DNA of 14,381 nt from Neonectria sp. B-13 (GCA_002682825.1 NOKP01000073.1:9008-23388), one strand, 5' to 3'; positions 1 through 8,437 are shown, counted from the first letter of the stretch. Notes: generated from the sequence alone by a model not told the origin. Numbers and translations are program-made.

Positions 1-1049
1 AGCCATGAGAGCAATGTGCTGGTAGGTAACAGCAGTAGACGTTGTTCAGAAAGCACGTCGCCATCCACTCGTCCTGACTGCTCGTTAGTGACCCTATAGC
101 GGGTGACTCCGCGGCGAAAATACCAAAACACTCACCTGCGCATGGCTCCCGTGACCGTCAAGGATAATAAGTCTCGCATCCGATGCATCACGAGGCTCCG
201 TTTGAGGTAGATAAACGTCCTTCAACCACTCGAGAGCTATATGGTTGTCGGTCCAGCCGTTCGGGGATGTGATGTAGTGCTAGTCCGCTATTAATTCGAA
301 TTCGTTAAGAAACTACTGCTTCTGCAGCTCTTTTCCTTTAAAGATAATTCCCGGTTTCAAAGCACGGCTAGTTGCGGTGACAGCCTCAATAAACGAGGTC
401 CAGTTGCGTGACTGGACGCCTTTTAATAACACCTTCTTCTTCGGGTCGGAGCTCCCGATTACGAGGCTGTCTAGGCCTCATGGACAACCAATTAGTTATG
501 ACCTATAAAAACCCATAGGGAACTTATAGAGGACATACCGAAACCCGCCATTATGCCGCCCTCGTCCACGTTAACCGTGTTTTCAGGCTTGATCCAGCCG
601 TACTCCGTCTCCCGAATATCGAAGTACCAATGAACGGCTTTAGGCGTAAACCCGTCAAATCTGGCGGCTTCCTGGCGTTTTCCAAGCTTGGTAGATAGTT
701 TTGAATGACGCTTGATGAACCTGGTGGTCCAGTTTTTACCCAATGGCTTGTTATCTCCCTGTTGGCGGAGGAGGGCTTCGACGCAGCTTCGAAGTTGGCT
801 ATGCGTGAGAGCGTAGCCCAGGGACTCCTACCGCAGAAGCCAACGAACGAGGCGGCCCTCCTGACTCGTAGAAATACGTTGGTGAGGGTGGGTAGACTCT
901 TTCCTGCTCTTCTGGCCACAAAGTCTTTTCGAGAGGACTGGTTGAGGCACCCCGTACTTTTCGGAGGCCTGGTATTGTGATAGAGAACCGTCGGTAATAT
1001 CGAATATAGCATCAATAACGTCTTTTTCGGTATAAACATATCGACCCAT
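1..1049 (-). pseudogene. Fot1/pogo-type DDE transposase, intron-bearing, three premature stops, cut by window edge
   Basis: Cut-and-paste transposase of the Tc1/mariner superfamily. Reading from ATG 1049, the N-terminus is a psq-like helix-turn-helix (MGRYVYTEKDVIDAIFD...), followed by a CENP-B type DNA-binding region (about 950-600, with GKNWTTRFIKRH) and a DDE_1 catalytic domain. Catalytic Asp 1 lies in VDEGGIMAGFG (residue 162) and Asp 2 in LIILDGHGSH (residue 277). The third Asp should follow LPAHCSH just beyond position 1. Two 62-bp introns restore the frame exactly: 477-538 (GTATGT donor, ACTAAT branch, weak GAG acceptor) and 74-135 (GTGAGT, CACTAAC, CAG). Three in-frame TAG codons break it: 828-830 (where CAG is expected) and 313-315 and 280-282 (where Trp is expected). 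All three fit C-to-T change at CpA on one strand or the other, as in repeat-induced point mutation. It belongs to a different subfamily from the intronless pogo copies further right. Confidence 0.88.
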
Positions 1050-1562
1050 TTTGGAGATATTTTACGCGTGTAAACTACGTAGAGAGTCTTCTTAACTTTG
1101 TGGGAGTCGAAGGATGAGAGAGCTAGAAATGCAAATTTTTCAATGTCTTGAAACCTCCATGATACGTACAAAGTCGGAGGCAAAATGACCCAGGGTAAGA
1201 CACCACGTAAAAAATAATGCACCACAAGTTTTGTTTTTCGCGAATAGCTTCATTGTGCCAAAATGCGGTGCAAATAAAATGGTAGGGTTTGTATGGGGCG
1301 ATGATTTTTTGTGCTATGCTTTAAGTGGTGTGATTCTTTAAGTGGTGGGGGATGGTACGAAATGAGTCCCTGTGTGTGTTTGTCCCCTTGTGAGCACCCC
1401 ACCATCCTGCCCCCAGCCCGAAATGTCTCAGTGATTCCCAGGGTATTCACCACCACCAAACAAGATCCCCCTTTGGCGAGGTCCTCACGGCGCTGACGTC
1501 TGGGATCATTGAGTGATAGGTTCTCGTACTTTCAGCGATGACATATCAGGGAGACTGGTATC
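1050..1562. other. 5' flank of the Fot1-like element and intergenic DNA
   Basis: No convincing gene is seen. The left part must hold the 5' untranslated region and the unseen terminal inverted repeat of the minus-strand transposon, but with its partner end outside the window the border cannot be fixed. A 12-bp direct repeat CTTTAAGTGGTG occurs at 1319-1330 and 1336-1347. A CRE-like TGACGTC lies at 1494-1500, about 70 bp before the TATA box of the next gene. Open frames here have no protein-like character. Confidence 0.5.
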
Positions 1563-1569
1563 TATAAAA
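1563..1569 (+). promoter_or_regulatory. TATA box of the 1632 gene
   Basis: TATAAAA stands 63 bp before the ATG at 1632. The leader between them is C-rich and ends in ACAAAATGG, a good fungal start context. This supports 1632 as the real start. Confidence 0.6.
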
Positions 1570-1631
1570 TCTCGATCCCCACCACTCAACGCTCCAGTGT
1601 GCTCCTCCACGCAAGCCATTACAACGACAAA

Positions 1632-3016
1632 ATGGATTGGCAGCCTCCACTTGTACGTTTTAAACCTGGAAGGACTTCCCAGCTGAACCGCCTATAGCAT
1701 CCTAGTGGCCTACTCAAACAACAGGCCGAGAAGTTCAAGACGGCTATCCTGCCCACCTTCCAAGTTCTACTGCCAAGAGAAGTTGACGAGCTACTCAGCC
1801 GGCGCTTAAGTGGAAAAGAGCTGCCACTGGATGAGCACCTCGCACTTTTCTTGCTTCTTGAATTGGGTAGCGTTTTATCGGACCTCGACAATCAAGCACC
1901 GGGCAACCCGATCTATCTAACCAGCATTCGATCACAACAGGTTTCCCAGGCTGCGTTGTATCTCATCATGCTTGTGGGAAACTGTCTGTCTCTGCTGTAT
2001 ATCCGAAGCCATATTTTAATGGCTCTTCTGCTTCAACAAAGCGGGCAGTGTCCTGGTGTGCATCTTCAGGCAGCAGGCAGGGGACTTATTCAAGGAGGGC
2101 AAGTTCAATCCCAAAATCCGAGAGCCCTCATGTTGCTCCTCACTGTGTTACATTTACAGGGGTAAGTCCCTTTACAGATCATTGTGATTACTTAGCTAAA
2201 CGTCTAGTGAAAACCCGAATTATGTTGGTCTGACGGACATTGGTCCGATCCTGACACGACTCACTCTATGGCCGACTAATCAGTCGTCGGTATCAACAGC
2301 TTACCTCTATTATCTGAGGGAAATCTACTATGCAAAGCTCCAAAATTCTCTGGAAGATTATCGGAGCAGGTTCTCACAGGCAACGGCGCCTTTTCATGAA
2401 CACTTTAGCGACCGGCTCTCAACATACCTCAACGCCCAAGTATTAAAGATTGACGTCCTCGTCTACTTGCATACTTGGGATGAAAAGGAGGTCATTGCTA
2501 ACATGCAGTACCTACGAGCTGCCCAGAACTTGGGAAGATCGGATAGGGTGCGCAGTATCGATCAGTAAGTCGCCGTCCTAAGCCTCGCTGCTGCTTTCTA
2601 ACACACCTAGGGAGGCAGCGAGCCTCCTGAGATTGGCAAATTTGTGTGCCCAAGGCAGGCAGACCAGCCACATTAACCATCGCACCTGGGGCAACCTCTC
2701 AATCGAGACTATCAACCTCATTTCCATGGTTCGCCCATTCGCACCTAACCTTGAGCTACTTTACCACCAGCTTGTAGCGTTTCGTGAAAATCCAACTGGA
2801 CTTCACCTGCCAGCTTTAGACCATGTGACATGGGACCAGCCCCTCTCAGGTAGAGCCCTATGAAGTATTGCCGTGTCCCCACAAAGGCTGATTCAAACAG
2901 AGTTTTCCGATTCCATTTTGAACCCTCCTATTCCAGATGCCTTCGACCAGCCGTTCTATGAGACGGATCCTGAAGTACTCGTCCACGAAGCCAATATCAT
3001 GATTTACAGGAGATGA
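1632..3016 (+). CDS. Unrecognised five-exon gene, apparently intact, 398 aa
   Basis: I do not recognise the family. A consistent model has exons 1632-1652, 1698-2161, 2208-2564, 2611-2849 and 2901-3016. The introns are 45, 46, 46 and 51 bp (donors GTACGT, GTAAGT, GTAAGT, GTAGAG; the third has a clear CTAAC branch point). The spliced length is 1197 nt, exactly 399 codons including the TGA at 3014-3016. All phases agree, and the introns remove the in-frame TAG at 1695 and TGA at 2861. The product is helical and Leu-rich with no visible signal peptide, zinc cluster or catalytic motif; residues around 90-140 are hydrophobic. A further in-frame 45-bp intron (1997-2041, GTATAT...AAAG) is possible and would give 383 aa. 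A weak resemblance to the middle homology region of fungal transcription factors is not enough to name it. A coding-like stretch at 3088-3156 could be a last exon if 3014 is not the true stop. Confidence 0.6.
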
Positions 3017-3416
3017 GTCAGGCTGGAAAATTCAGTTATACTTGTTTTCTGAAGGTGTTGAAGGGCTAATATTTGTCATGTCTACAGCGCAAGGATAACT
3101 TCAACCAGTATAAACGGGCGGTTGAATGGACTGTCCACTTTAACGGTCAGTTATAGGAAACATAAGGAATCTCCTTAATCGTGATTTAGAACTTGAATAG
3201 GTATTTTAGTATATTTGCCTCTGAGACATCTCTCTCTGACGCCTAGCAGTGAACGAACACGCCGAGCTTTTGCTCATCATCTCAAAGAATAAACTACTCG
3301 CCCAAATGCTAACTCTGTCGACTGAATCTCGTGATTGATGAGGTTTAACAGCAGGCCCGCCTTCCAGTGGGGCTTGAGCCGACCCCTCACGGGTTTAATC
3401 GTTGTACAAGAGTAGT
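3017..3416. other. Convergent intergenic region
   Basis: This lies between the 3' ends of the 1632 gene (plus) and the BAH-PHD gene (minus), so it should hold both 3' untranslated regions. Positions 3088-3156, after a TCTACAG acceptor-like site, read as 22 sense codons and a stop. They may be an alternative last exon or chance. Nothing else stands out. Confidence 0.5.
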
Positions 3417-4812
3417 TTAGTCGATAGTGACGCCGCAAAATAAGCAGTGGGCCAGCTCGTTCCAGGTCTCTTGGCTGCCCAAGATGTTTGCCCGCCGATC
3501 TTGAATCGTCCACCTTGTAGGACCGTCATCCAATTTCAGAGTCGCCGCAAAGGGCCCTGTATACGGCTTGGCCCCAGCGCCCTCCTTACGGCCCTTCTTC
3601 GCAGGCGGCTTCGCTTGCATATTCAGGCCCAACGCCTTGGATCTTCGAGCTGATGCCACCAGCGTTTGGGAGGTTCCTTCCTGGAGACAGACATCTTTCT
3701 CGACTGTATTGACAAACCGCATCTCTTTCGACAAAGCCTTTGAGCTGAAAGGGAGAGCTGCATTATAATAAATCTCCTCCTCCTTGCCTGACGTCGGCTC
3801 GCTTTGCTGTGGCTTATCGTTGCCTAATCGCTCGTATACCCTCATAAGCACGTCATGATGAAGACATTCGTGATGCATCCATTCCCCGCAAGGCTTGCTA
3901 GTACAACCTATCAAAATCTTGTCGGGTTTTATAGGAGTTTCGCACTTGCATATCAGTTCGACAGGCTAGAAGGGTGAGCCTGGGCAAGAACAAGAGAGGT
4001 CTGGAAATCTCTTACTGAGAGTTGGACGCTAGTGCAGTCAAATGTCTGCCGCCAATACAGTCCACCTAGGTTTTTGTCATAATCTGAGTCGCTCCATTGA
4101 CGAACAATTGCCGTATCAATAACACTAGTAACATTGATGATGTCCACTGGTTGTTCACTGTTAAGACTGTCTGGTGCACTCCGCCGCGTAGCAGTAGGGG
4201 CACTTACTGTGATTCGATGCAATTAGCTCGTCACGACCGTGGTATGACTGACGCGCTTGAATCCTTTTGTTGTCACAAACCGTTCCAGCTGGCAGCTCAT
4301 CGGGCCAGTACATCCAGTATACGCGTGCGTAGACGTGGTGCTCATCCGCAGCCCGAATTTCCACAATCCAGGCAACCCAGGCATCCTCAAACTTCTTTAG
4401 TAGCCCATCTTTGGATAAGCTCACTCCTCGTTGTCGCTCAATGGTCTGCTCGTTGGCAACATATACGAAGCTGTGCTCGTAATACCTGGCCTTATTCACT
4501 GCCAAGCTGTGTCAATGAGTCTCTCATCTATGAGCAAACGGTTCAATACTCACGAACGAAGCACCTGGACTGAGTCATATCTCGCCATTTGCGTTGAGGT
4601 TGAATAGTATACATGTTGAACGCGTCGGCGAAGGGGGAGGGAAGAGTTTGGCTCTGCATCCCACCTTGGTCTGCTTGGCCGTCGCATTTCCTCTTTTTAC
4701 TTTTTGGTCGCTCAGGCCTCACCTTCCCTGGCTTGCCGCTTAACGAAATTGTGAAGGGACATTGTGCACAAGGCTTCTCCAAGACGGAATGTCTGCGCTT
4801 TCGAAAGCTCAT
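3417..4812 (-). CDS. BAH-PHD chromatin reader, EPR-1-like, 409 aa, intact
   Basis: Probable nuclear reader of H3K27-methylated chromatin, like Neurospora EPR-1. Exons: 4812-4554, 4498-4208, 4146-4016 and 3965-3417. Introns are 55, 61 and 50 bp (GTGAGT, GTAAGT and GTAAGA donors). Spliced length is 1230 nt with every phase consistent and no internal stop. The basic N-terminus (KSKKRK, residues 38-43) may be a nuclear signal. The BAH domain spans about residues 92-227, with FVYVANE, VYARVYWMYWPDELP, YHGRDELIASNH and LYWRQTFD. The PHD finger ligands follow: C233, C235, C248, C253, H258, C261 and, far downstream, C401 and C404 (CLFC), only five residues before the end. The gap between C261 and C401 is about 139 residues, with a Lys-rich stretch. 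ATG 4812 is the first in-frame ATG and has A at -3. Splice sites recreate conserved joins (CFVLN, SNHMDII, QLSPVELICKC), which supports the model. The EPR-1 assignment is family-level inference. Confidence 0.92.
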
Positions 4813-5399
4813 TGTCCGTCTCGATATTGGGCTAGAGGAACGTAAACAGAAAACTAGGATTCGCTGTGAGAGATGGCACAAAATAGGACGAGGTCTTGCA
4901 TCACCTCATCAGAAGACAGCACCATGCTTTAAACGGAGCCCAAACTTATTAGTGAATGACACACAGCGATCTGCAATGTCCTATGCAAAGGTAAAATGAT
5001 TTTCTCCCCTGTCGCAAAGTTCAGGGCAGGTCCAACGCGCTTCACGTGTATCACGTATGAGTTAAGCCCGTGCTCAAAAGCGTGATGGGCTAGTCTTAAT
5101 AAGGCTTAGATCCGACGGAGCTTTCACCGACCACTAGGAAGCAATCAAGTGGACCAAACAGTGGAGACCAATGGATGGCTGCGATTCACGGCAAGGAAAG
5201 CTCCCGTACTCCTTACTCCGTATGGCTAGTGAGGATGCCCCCAAAGGGTCCTGGAGTGGCCTCGGGATTCGGAAAGGTGGATGAGGTCGAGGCTGAAGAA
5301 CAAGGATAGGGTCATAGCCGATAATCTCGGCGCAGGGGTTGGCGAAAGCGGGATGCAGGCCGCACCCTGCAAAGGGGCCAGGCACGCCGCGGTGGATCT
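4813..5399. other. Upstream region of the BAH-PHD gene
   Basis: This is the probable promoter and 5' leader of the minus-strand BAH-PHD gene. No clear TATA box was found. A CACGTG E-box-like palindrome lies at 5043-5048, with a second TCACGTA close by. Open frames here on both strands look like composition effects. Nothing else is supported. Confidence 0.4.
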
Positions 5400-5474
5400 C
5401 CAAGCGCCGCTGTGTTGGCCAAGTCCAAGCGCCGCTGTGTTGGCCAAGTCCAAGCGCCGCTGTGCTGGCCAAGT
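5400..5474. repeat. 25-bp minisatellite, three copies
   Basis: Three head-to-tail copies of a 25-bp unit start with CCAAGCGCCGCTGTG at 5400, 5425 and 5450. The first two are identical and the third has one T-to-C change. Each unit contains the palindrome TTGGCCAA (CTGGCCAA in the third). Since 25 is not a multiple of three, the array opens repeated peptides in all frames, which explains several spurious reading frames here. Confidence 0.95.
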
Positions 5475-5871
5475 ACCTTGCTCATCCCGAAGCACAGCCG
5501 AACGGAGAAAACATAGCGCACGGACCATTCTACGGTGTCAATATCCTATCCCTTTCACTGTATATTTGAGTCACGCTCCCACTTTCGGGGTTTACCCGAG
5601 CACTCTGGCGCTTTGATCTGCGAGCCATAGCAACTATCTTTGTGCCTTAGGCATTAAAGCAGCAATCATGTGATGAGTTGGGCCACCTTAAAAGCTCCGA
5701 GTTGCTACATCGCTGGCAGCCTTTTTTTACCTTCGCACCCCTTTCCCTCTTGCGCCAAGAATCATTGAAGTCAAGAAGATTTAGAGTTTCATGTAAGAAA
5801 TCTTCAATACCTAAGCATCATGATTCCTTATGCAGCTACCCTGAAGCATTTGCTCATGATTCATAGACAGG
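5475..5871. other. Intergenic region, possible promoter of the truncated 5872 frame
   Basis: No gene is seen. A pyrimidine-rich stretch at about 5721-5756 (poly-T followed by CCTTTCCCTCTTG) resembles the CT-rich leaders of fungal promoters and lies 115-150 bp before ATG 5872. No TATA box is evident. Confidence 0.35.
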
Positions 5872-6040
5872 ATGGAAGGACACATATTAGGTGTGTGTTG
5901 GCAGGTCCGACAAGACGCAGACAACCCACATGATGTTCTCCGCTATTTACAGGAGTGGATGGATTCGCATATCAATGATGGGCGTGTCTCGTGGATCGGA
6001 GCCGAAACTTATAACGACAACGGGGGGCGAGTCGCGTATC
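5872..6040 (+). pseudogene. 5' fragment of an unidentified gene cut by a transposon
   Basis: ATG 5872 (A at -3) opens a frame of 56 codons with protein-like composition (MEGHILGVCWQVRQDADNP..., later YLQEWMDSHINDG and WIGAETYNDN). It runs without a stop into the hAT-type end at 6041, and the last three residues and TGA (6049-6051) are transposon sequence. The rest of the coding region is not found in the window; it would lie beyond the nested elements or be lost. No family recognised. An alternative start in another frame at about 5820 cannot be excluded. Confidence 0.4.
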
Positions 6041-6632
6041 TAGGGTTGTGATTTTAGTTAGTTAGTAATTAGTTAGTAACTAATCTAACTATTACTAACT
6101 AATTTACTTTAGTAATTAGTTACTAATTAACTAACGTATGTGATAAGCGAGCGTCGCAGACAAGTGAGCGTCGCACTTAGATTTTCACCTTAAATTGCGA
6201 TTTTAAGAAATTCTTTAAAAATTCAAATTAAGCTTAAAATAGCTTTAAACTTATAAAATAGTTATTTAAGGAGAATCTTTTATAAGAGAAATTTGAGAGA
6301 TTTTAGATATTTTCTTTTATAAAGTTATTAAGAAAAAGCTTATTCACACTGTGTTTGTTTATTAAATTTATATATTAAAGGCTTAATAAATTATGTAAAA
6401 GTTTCAAAGAAATACTATCTTATGACTTCTTTTCTAAAGAATCTAAATTTGAATTTTTAAAAACTTACTAATTAAATAGCCCGTTTTAGAAAATCCAAAA
6501 TTTATACTTTTAGCTGTACAGTAGGTGCGACGCTCGCTTATCACATACGTTAAACCTTTTAGTAATTACTTAGTAAATTTACTAACTAACGTTTTAGGAA
6601 TTAGGAATTGATTTAGTAATTATAATAGAATA
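6041..6632. mobile_element. hAT-type element end and body, interrupted by MITE A
   Basis: It begins with TAGGGTTGTGA, a C-to-T variant of the CAGGGTTGTGA end seen four more times in this window. It continues with closely packed TAGTTAGTAA / TTACTAACTA subterminal repeats (6055-6130) and resumes after MITE A at 6553 (ACTAACTAACG). No transposase is visible. The 8 bp before it (CGCGTATC, 6033-6040) are a candidate target duplication, but no matching right end is in the window, so the element is incomplete or split by later insertions. Confidence 0.6.
6134..6550. mobile_element. MITE A, 417 bp non-autonomous pogo-family element
   Basis: It is flanked by TA at 6132-6133 and 6551-6552. The left end (6134-6175) is the outer block ACGTATGTGATAAGCGAG, word CGTCGCA, linker GACAAGTGAG, then CGTCGCA again. 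The right end (6526-6550) is a perfect inverted copy of the first 25 bp, but the second word is missing. The interior is about 340 bp of AT-rich DNA without a reading frame, so it must have been moved by a transposase made elsewhere. Its word differs from those of all other copies in the window. Confidence 0.9.
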
Positions 6633-6674
6633 ACGTACATGATAAGCGAGTGGAACAGACAAGCAAGTGGAACA
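6633..6674. repeat. Left terminal repeat of element B (word TGGAACA)
   Basis: Outer block of 18 bp, TGGAACA, linker GACAAGCAAG, TGGAACA. The two word copies start 17 bp apart. Element E has the same word. Confidence 0.95.
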
Positions 6675-6737
6675 GCTTTATTAACCCTCAAAATAGAAAT
6701 CGCCATAAAAACACAATAAACCATCTAATCAATTAAA

Positions 6738-8339
6738 CTACTCACTATACTCTTCCCCAGATGTCTCAATCACTACCTGACATGTTCTTGAATTATGACC
6801 AGTATTACCACATACACTACAGTGCCGAACCCCTGGTCGCGCTGGCCTTCCTTGACCACCAATTTTCGACGATTCAGCCACTACCTGTGCATCAACATCC
6901 ATCTGATCAATTGCTTGCCTTCCTTCCTCTACTGTCATTACCCCTCTTTTCTGCAGGCGGGTCCTTTTTGCCCTCCGCCGCCGGCTTAGTATCTCATTCG
7001 CCTGTCGAAGGTCTTGGTTCTCAGCCCTCAATAAGGCATTCTCATGTAAAACTGCCTTTGTTCCCTTAGCAAGAGACTTTAGTGCTCCTAGAATTGACTC
7101 TGGGGAGCTACTTTGATGGCTTCTAATTCGTCTTTCAAGGTAGTCAGTGTTGAAATGTGCACGTTGTATTGGTTGAAGAAGAAGAAAACTAGCGCTACCC
7201 AGCGGAAGCTACTGACAAGAAGAACATTCACATCCCAGCCACCAATGGATCGGAATAGCCATTGATCCGTGACAACGGATCTCAACAGTCAGACTGAAAC
7301 CCGGCCTCAAGGACGGTCTTTCGGGTCTTTGAAACCCAAGGGGTAGGTTGGCTAGCCTCCTCCTCAACCGGCGTTGGAGTCCGTAGCTGTACATCAAGCT
7401 TTGAGACTACACTTTCCGGGTCAAGAGGAACAAGCCCAGCTCCTTTAAAGGCTGCCTTGATATTCCTTTCTGTCATGGTGGCCTGAAACGCGGCGTAAAA
7501 GGCCGGAAAGAACTCAGTCTTCGAAACGTGGGTTATAGAGCATCTGATCAGATGCTCTATTTCTCGCCCGTAAGCTTTCTTGAGCAGGCTAAAGCACCCG
7601 TCATCAAGGGGCTGAAGCAAGTGAGATGAATGAGGCGGCATACGAAGCGTGATGATGTCGTACCAGTTGGCGAGGTGATATTGGCCTGCACCTATGATAA
7701 ACGGCTGAATCGCCCAGCCTTCCGCATTGATCGCCTGAATGACCGTAATCCATTCCCGGCTTCCAGGCTGCACTGATTTCGGTCGTCCACGCCTTTCTGC
7801 ACCTGTAACAACCATTCCGCTTGCAATCATGCCCATCAGAAAGCCAGTCTCATCAAAGTTTCAGATATCAGCTAGGGTAATACCGTATTTTGCGATTGTG
7901 TTCTCTATGAGCAAGAACCACTTCTGAATAATGGCCGGATCTTCGCATTTAGCTCTCTGATAATCGTATTTACGATTAAAACGCGTCTTAAGCTCTAGGT
8001 GTCGCTTGACGAAGTTTGAAGCCCATCGCTTGCGAACAGGTAGCGCGTTGCGGTCGGCAAGCAGTCGGTTGGCCATTTCTTCAACACCACGAAGCCGGGG
8101 GGGAACCCTCGTGAATCTAGGTCGAGGATGAATTGAATAACTATCTGTTCCTCTAGATCAGATAGTTTGCGTGACTTAGGGATAATATCGCACCGAGAAA
8201 GAATGCCATTCTGTCGGCGACGTAAGGTATAGTAGTTAACTTGGTAGATTCTTGCGGCACGTCGGAGTCCTACTTTTTGGTCATTTTGAAGGGCTCGAAG
8301 AGCAAGAAGGATATTAGCTTATTTATTTAGTTGTGACAT
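6738..8339 (-). pseudogene. Pogo-family transposase of element B, multiply broken
   Basis: The start is ATG 8339 (MSQLN). Order: psq-type HTH (about 8320-8200), CENP-B type HTH (about 8150-7930), DDE domain with NFDETGF (first Asp codon 7854-7852) and HSSHLLQPLD (third Asp 7605-7603), a basic C-terminal region, and a CX2CX4HX4C zinc knuckle (6821-6780), ending at TAG 6738. Lesions: TAA at codon 7 (8319-8321); one C missing from the homopolymer at 8097-8103 (frameshift); TGA at 7861-7863; an in-frame loss of 66 codons near 7655-7662 that removes the second catalytic Asp (LLILDGH in copy C); and the LTR-like insertion at 7148-7287. It cannot make active transposase. The part between the insertion and the end is open and well preserved. 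Confidence 0.93.
7148..7287. mobile_element. Solo-LTR-like insertion, 140 bp, in element B
   Basis: Comparison with element C shows extra DNA exactly here. It starts TGTTGA and ends TCAACA, the TG...CA inverted ends of LTRs, and it is flanked by the 5-bp direct repeat GTCAG (7143-7147 and 7288-7292). The length fits a TRIM-sized solo LTR. Near the right end is a hairpin: GATCCG, loop TGACAA, CGGATC (7264-7281). No internal LTR-retrotransposon sequence is present. Confidence 0.82.
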
Positions 8340-8395
8340 GTTGAATGGTTGAGAAGCAATTGATTAATTGAAAAGAAGAGAGATTGAGGGATTTT

Positions 8396-8437
8396 TGGTG
8401 CACTCACTTGTTTGGTGCACTCGCTTATCATGTACGT
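8396..8437. repeat. Right terminal repeat of element B (word TGCACCA)
   Basis: On the minus strand it reads ACGTACATGATAAGCGAG, TGCACCA, linker AACAAGTGAG, TGCACCA, then AAAAATCCC. The outer block matches the left end exactly; the words do not. Confidence 0.95.

Larger units (their letters stand above)
6633..8437 (-). mobile_element. Pogo-family element B, 1805 bp, degenerate
   Basis: TA lies at 6631-6632 and 8438-8439. The ends share the outer block ACGTACATGATAAGCGAG, but the inner words differ: TGGAACA twice on the left (6633-6674) and TGCACCA twice on the right (8396-8437). It carries a minus-strand transposase pseudogene and a 140-bp LTR-like insertion, and it has lost 198 bp of catalytic-domain sequence relative to element C. 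The left 200 bp are nearly identical to element E at the right edge of the window, so B and E are close relatives. Confidence 0.93.

Noticed and set aside
705..980. Plus-strand open frame of 91 codons
   Set aside because: It is antisense to the HTH region of the transposase pseudogene and is explained by that coding sequence.
551..1225. Long minus-strand open frame of 224 codons
   Set aside because: It overlaps the Fot1-like transposase in another frame on the same strand and has no domain-like pattern. The transposase frame has clear HTH and DDE motifs.
1695..1697. TAG read as a premature stop in the 1632 gene
   Set aside because: It is the acceptor of a 45-bp intron (GTACGT...CTATAG, 1653-1697) that keeps the frame, so no lesion is needed.
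1851..2165. Separate plus-strand protein of 104 codons
   Set aside because: It is the same frame as exon 2 of the 1632 gene and not an independent gene.
4613..4999. Plus-strand open frame of 128 codons
   Set aside because: It is antisense to exon 1 of the BAH-PHD gene, whose splice joins and conserved residues are much stronger evidence.
5134..5616. Several open frames on both strands with repeated peptides
   Set aside because: They are created by the 25-bp minisatellite, whose length is not a multiple of three, and by GC-rich composition. No start context or homology pattern.
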